DNA of 5,595 nucleotides from Opitutia bacterium (GTDB lineage Bacteria > Verrucomicrobiota > Verrucomicrobiia > Opitutales > Coraliomargaritaceae): the NCBI GenBank assembly GCA_003503355.1, contig DOCS01000033.1, positions 730 to 6,324 of the forward strand, written 5' to 3'. Made by a program: the position numbers and the translations under genes. Below are positions 1 to 5,595 of this stretch, piece after piece. The notes under the pieces were generated by a model that saw only the letters and a program-made list of their open reading frames with translations, was not told where the DNA came from and made no database searches. Positions within the stretch are counted from its first letter, which is position 1. The number at the start of each line of letters is the position of its first letter.

Positions 1-1052
1 GCTTTCAACTGCGCCTTAAGCTGCTCAAGGCGCTCGGTCAATTCGGCACTGGGACGGAGCGCCATCGCAATTTCAAGTGCGGCAATGGCAGCATTCAAGT
101 CGCCTGCGGCTTCGGCCTTCGCAGCGCTTTCAAGCGCTGCCTTGAAATCGCGCTGCAAAATACGCACTTCGAGCGCCTGCCTCTGGTTGAGCAAAAAAGG
201 GTTATTGGAATTCTGCGCTAACAGCGCATTCAGTCGAACCAGCGCAGCTTCAAACTGATCCTCAGCTTCGAGTCCTTTAATGCCGATTACTTCTTCGGAA
301 ATACCCTCCAGCGCACCCACCATTACTAGGCCATCGGTCGCAGCGTCATTGGCCGGATCCATTTGAAGGACTTGCTCATACGCGGAGCGGGCAACGACCA
401 GATTGTAATTTCCCAAGCTGGCATTCGCGGCTTCCAACATGCTCCCGACTTGTTGCAGCGCACGCCCTTCCAAATCGCCGAGGATGGCGCCCGCCATTTT
501 AAAACCGTTCACACTGTCCTCAAAGCTGGACGCATTTAAGTCACGCAGCGCTTGGTTGTAGGTTTCGACTGCCTCCCGATAGGTATTTTCAAAGCCTGCC
601 TTTAAGTATTCGAGTCGTTTCAGTTCGGCATAGGTCGCATCGTTCAAGCTGCGCGCGGTCTCCGCCAAGGACAAGGCAGCGAGCTGGGTTTCCACCGTCT
701 GCACAACCGCGGCGTAACTGTCACGCGCCTGATCGAGCTTGCCACCGGACAGCGCACGACGGGCTTTTTCGGCATCGCGATTCACCGCAGCCATGAAATC
801 GAGCGACACATCCCCTTTACGTAGCGCCGACGCAAGATCCTCGGACAACAGTGCTTCGGCTTTGTCAGCAAGCTGGCGAAGCTCAAAATCGACGGTCGAG
901 TCGACGCGCTCGGAGGCAGGTTTGGCATCTGCAGTCGTTATCTGCGGCGCCGTTCCATCGGCCCGGGAAACCATTAAAACAAGGATCGGCACGACGATCA
1001 ATGCAGACAAAACGATGGCGACGAGAGCAACTGGCTTCTTGTTATGAGTCAT
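1..1052 (-). CDS. Membrane-anchored TPR-like alpha-helical protein, 3'-truncated by the window edge
   Basis: Reading the minus strand from the ATG at 1052-1050 gives 350 codons with no stop, running off the left edge, so the C-terminus is missing. The start (MTHNKKPVAL) is followed directly by a hydrophobic helix at about residues 8-28 and then polar sequence. This looks like a signal anchor with a short Lys-containing cytoplasmic tail and the bulk outside the cytoplasm; no lipobox or clear signal-peptidase site is visible. Residues about 30-55 form an Ala/Thr/Pro-rich linker. The rest is Ala/Leu/Glu/Gln-rich helix with degenerate TPR-like pairs: around 216-240 (AYEQVLQMDPANDAA), 262-290, and 303-346, where GDLNAAIAALEIAMALRPS is the clearest. 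These repeats normally act as protein-interaction scaffolds. Family and function are not recognised. It diverges from carB across a 146-bp spacer and has no Shine-Dalgarno sequence. That the frame is real is well supported; the role is unknown. Confidence 0.85.
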   Translation of the reverse strand, partial: MTHNKKPVALVAIVLSALIVVPILVLMVSRADGTAPQITTADAKPASERVDSTVDFELRQLADKAEALLSEDLASALRKGDVSLDFMAAVNRDAEKARRALSGGKLDQARDSYAAVVQTVETQLAALSLAETARSLNDATYAELKRLEYLKAGFENTYREAVETYNQALRDLNASSFEDSVNGFKMAGAILGDLEGRALQQVGSMLEAANASLGNYNLVVARSAYEQVLQMDPANDAATDGLVMVGALEGISEEVIGIKGLEAEDQFEAALVRLNALLAQNSNNPFLLNQRQALEVRILQRDFKAALESAAKAEAAGDLNAAIAALEIAMALRPSAELTERLEQLKAQLK

Positions 1053-1198
1053 AAAAAAATATCGAAACTATATTCAAAAATTAACTGCTACTCACAAACT
1101 GCAAAATTGCGATGCGAAAAAAGTGCACAAACCTGCCGAACTGCCCTCCGTTCGTGCTTGCATGGGAGTGCAAAAAATCCACCCTTTCGAACAAATTT
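1053..1198. promoter_or_regulatory. Divergent intergenic region between the TPR-like gene and carB
   Basis: This 146-bp spacer separates two divergent genes and so should carry both promoters. The left half (about 1051-1125) is markedly AT-rich with A runs; the right half is more mixed. No gene, RNA or pyrimidine-type attenuator (hairpin plus T run reading toward carB) is visible. A short inverted repeat, TTGCA-6 nt-TGCAA, lies at 1158-1173 and could be an operator, but five-base arms are easily met by chance. For carB, a TATATT at 1069-1074 has no good -35 at standard spacing, and TTAACT (1081-1086) with AAAATT (1103-1108) is weak, so I do not place that promoter. No purine-rich ribosome binding site precedes the carB ATG. 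Confidence 0.6.
1067..1097 (-). promoter_or_regulatory. Possible sigma70-type promoter of the TPR-like gene
   Basis: On the minus strand TTGTGA (1097-1092, four of six matches to TTGACA) and TATAGT (1072-1067, five of six to TATAAT) are separated by 19 bases. Spacing is longer than the usual 17. Transcription would begin near 1060, leaving a leader of only about eight bases before the ATG at 1052. That agrees with the lack of a Shine-Dalgarno sequence. The hexamers sit in AT-rich sequence where such matches arise by chance, so this is tentative. Confidence 0.25.
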
Positions 1199-4435
<3,237 letters not shown>

Positions 4436-4457
4436 AAAAGCATAAATTCTTCAAATC

Positions 4458-4504
4458 AAAGACTATACTCTCGTCCGAACGATGAGAGTATGGTCTTTTT
4501 TTTT
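4458..4504 (+). terminator. Rho-independent terminator of carB
   Basis: The arm at 4458-4472 (core AGACTATACTCTC) pairs with 4484-4498 (GAGAGTATGGTCT), giving about 15 pairs with one G-U wobble and an 11-base loop. Extra GT/AC pairing inside the loop is possible. A run of nine T (4496-4504) completes the intrinsic terminator, 22 bases after the carB stop. The A-rich stretch on the 5' side is broken by other bases, so efficient termination in the reverse direction is less certain. The hairpin ends three bases before the next gene's ATG. Confidence 0.92.
4464..4469 (+). promoter_or_regulatory. Possible -10 box of the lipoprotein gene inside the terminator stem
   Basis: TATACT (4464-4469) matches TATAAT at five of six positions and lies in the 5' arm of the carB terminator. 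Transcription starting about seven bases downstream would skip that arm, so the new RNA could not form the terminator hairpin, and would have a leader of roughly 30 bases. No convincing -35 is found near 4441-4446. The lipoprotein gene needs either such a promoter, one further upstream in the end of carB, or read-through. This is inference from position and one hexamer. Confidence 0.25.
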
Positions 4505-4507
4505 AGG

Positions 4508-5595
4508 ATGATCACCAAAACACTTACAACACTGGCAGTCTTGCTGTCTGCATGTCTATTAACCGGCTGCGCCAAGCCAGTGACCGAAGAGACCATCGTT
4601 GGCTATTGGCAAGTCACACCGGACTCGGTCGAAGCCATGCTGCGCCAACAAGCCGGCGATCAGGCGATCGATGAAGACAGCTTCGGCAAACAGATCGCCC
4701 GTCACTTCCTAAGCAAGATGGTGATCGAATTCAGTGCCACCGAATTCAATCAATATCGAGGCGGCCGCCCTGGGCGACCGATGCCCTACACCGTGGTGAG
4801 TGTCGAAGACGGCACGATCTTGCTCAACATCGCCGACAAAGCAGAACTTTCCATTACAGCCACTCAAGACAGCCTGAGCTTCGTCTTCCCACGTAGCGAA
4901 CAAGCAACGACATGGTCACGTCTCAGCAGCGAACGTGTCGCCGACCTCAAGCAGCAAATCGACCACTTTGTAAACGGCCCCGATGCCACCGCCGCAACCG
5001 AGCAGCGCTTCATGTGGCTGATGAACGCTTCACCTGAAAAAGCAGAAGCCTACCTGGGAAAACATCCCGATCTGGTTCAGGCCCGCACTCCAAAGCAGCA
5101 AACACTGCTTCACTACGCAGTTCGTTTCAAAAAGGAACCAATCGTAAAATTCGCACTCGCCGCCGGAGCCGATGTCAATGCCGAGGACGAATCGAAAGAA
5201 ACGGCCGTGAACCTCTGCACAAAATTCGACCTCAACGAACCGCTGCTCAAGCTCCTGCTCGATGCAGGCGCAGATATTGACCACAAGAACGACCGCGATG
5301 AAAACGCCTTCCAAGATGCCATCGACGATGAGGATCTGGACAAGGCACGCGCACTCCTCGAACTGGGAGCCGCCGTCGATGCAGATGTGGCAATCGGCAA
5401 CAAGACTCCCCTCTTCGAAGCCATCGAAGACGAACAAACCGAAATCGTTGGGATGCTACTTGAAGCAGGTGCGAACATCCACCACACAGTATTCGACAGC
5501 AAAGACGGTGCGCTCTACGTCGCCGCTCGCTACGGCACACTCGAAACCATCGAATTGCTGACCGCCGCTGGCATGGATCCGAACGCGGGCAACGC
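4508..5595 (+). CDS. Ankyrin-repeat lipoprotein, 3'-truncated by the window edge
   Basis: The frame from the ATG at 4508 stays open for 362 codons to the right edge. The N-terminus is a lipoprotein signal peptide: Lys4, hydrophobic core 6-18, and lipobox LTGC with Cys21 as the predicted lipidated residue, followed by Ala. Residues about 28-138 begin IVGYWQV and continue with alternating beta-prone segments (MVIEFSATEF, YTVVSVEDGTILLNI, LSFVF), like a small lipocalin-type or beta-barrel domain; I know no family name. After a helical linker (140-190) come about five ankyrin repeats near 198-228, 231-261, 264-293, 298-328 and 333-362, seen as LLHYAV, LLLDAGADID, ALLELGAAVD, TPLFEAI, MLLEAGANI and AARYGTLETIELL. 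Ankyrin repeats bind protein partners; here they would face the periplasm or cell surface. An in-frame ATG at 4490 would add six residues (MVFFFR) but lies in the terminator arm, so 4508 is preferred. AGG abuts the ATG, too close for a normal Shine-Dalgarno. Confidence 0.88.
   Translation, partial: MITKTLTTLAVLLSACLLTGCAKPVTEETIVGYWQVTPDSVEAMLRQQAGDQAIDEDSFGKQIARHFLSKMVIEFSATEFNQYRGGRPGRPMPYTVVSVEDGTILLNIADKAELSITATQDSLSFVFPRSEQATTWSRLSSERVADLKQQIDHFVNGPDATAATEQRFMWLMNASPEKAEAYLGKHPDLVQARTPKQQTLLHYAVRFKKEPIVKFALAAGADVNAEDESKETAVNLCTKFDLNEPLLKLLLDAGADIDHKNDRDENAFQDAIDDEDLDKARALLELGAAVDADVAIGNKTPLFEAIEDEQTEIVGMLLEAGANIHHTVFDSKDGALYVAARYGTLETIELLTAAGMDPNAGN

Noticed and set aside
739..1054. Plus-strand open frames at 739-1047 and 851-1054
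   Set aside because: They lie antisense to the minus-strand TPR-like gene, whose frame is open for all 350 codons with a sensible membrane helix and helical repeats. Their translations are Ser/Ala/Arg-rich without domain character.
1158..1173. Inverted repeat TTGCA-6 nt-TGCAA upstream of carB as a regulator site
   Set aside because: The arms are only five bases and do not extend, so chance is a sufficient explanation. It is kept only as a note in the intergenic entry.
1112..1198. Upstream in-frame ATG that would extend CarB by 29 residues
   Set aside because: The extra residues ([11 protein letters not shown]...) are Cys-rich and unlike any CarB N-terminus, while [20 protein letters not shown] at 1199 matches the family start and length. 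The region also has the AT-rich look of intergenic DNA.
4490..4507. In-frame ATG at 4490 as the lipoprotein start
   Set aside because: It would place MVFFFR, encoded by the terminator arm and T tract, before a signal peptide that is already complete from 4508 with a typical 20-residue length to the lipobox Cys.

Overview
The window holds three protein-coding units of a Gram-negative-type bacterium. Only the middle gene is complete. From left to right they are: (1) the 5' part of a minus-strand gene (1-1052, running off the left edge) for a membrane-anchored, alpha-helical, TPR-like protein; (2) a complete plus-strand carB (1199-4435) for the large subunit of carbamoyl-phosphate synthase; (3) the 5' part of a plus-strand gene (4508-5595, running off the right edge) for a lipoprotein with an N-terminal beta-rich domain followed by ankyrin repeats. 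The two edge genes have no stop codon inside the window, so their frames were read by hand from the start codons.

Layout and transcription. Gene 1 and carB diverge from a 146-bp AT-rich spacer (1053-1198), which must hold both promoters. carB ends in a strong intrinsic terminator (4458-4504) and carA is not adjacent on either side, so carB looks monocistronic here. The lipoprotein ATG lies only three bases after the terminator's T tract, so the terminator doubles as the lipoprotein's upstream region. A TATACT hexamer in the 5' arm of the hairpin is a possible -10 for that gene.

Organism. The lipobox signal peptide and the periplasmic-type repeat proteins suggest a cell with an outer membrane. 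None of the three starts has a well-placed Shine-Dalgarno sequence. Base composition looks moderately GC-rich in the genes and AT-rich between them. Together with the style of the lipoprotein and a carB apart from carA, this makes me think of the Verrucomicrobiota (Opitutae-like) or a relative. That is a weak inference; a carB phylogeny would settle it.

Functional links. carB is housekeeping (arginine and pyrimidine synthesis). The two flanking genes have no evident metabolic link to it; both look like envelope proteins built from helical protein-interaction repeats. I see no mobile element, CRISPR array, tRNA, rRNA or recognisable defence system, and most of the window is ordinary chromosomal sequence.
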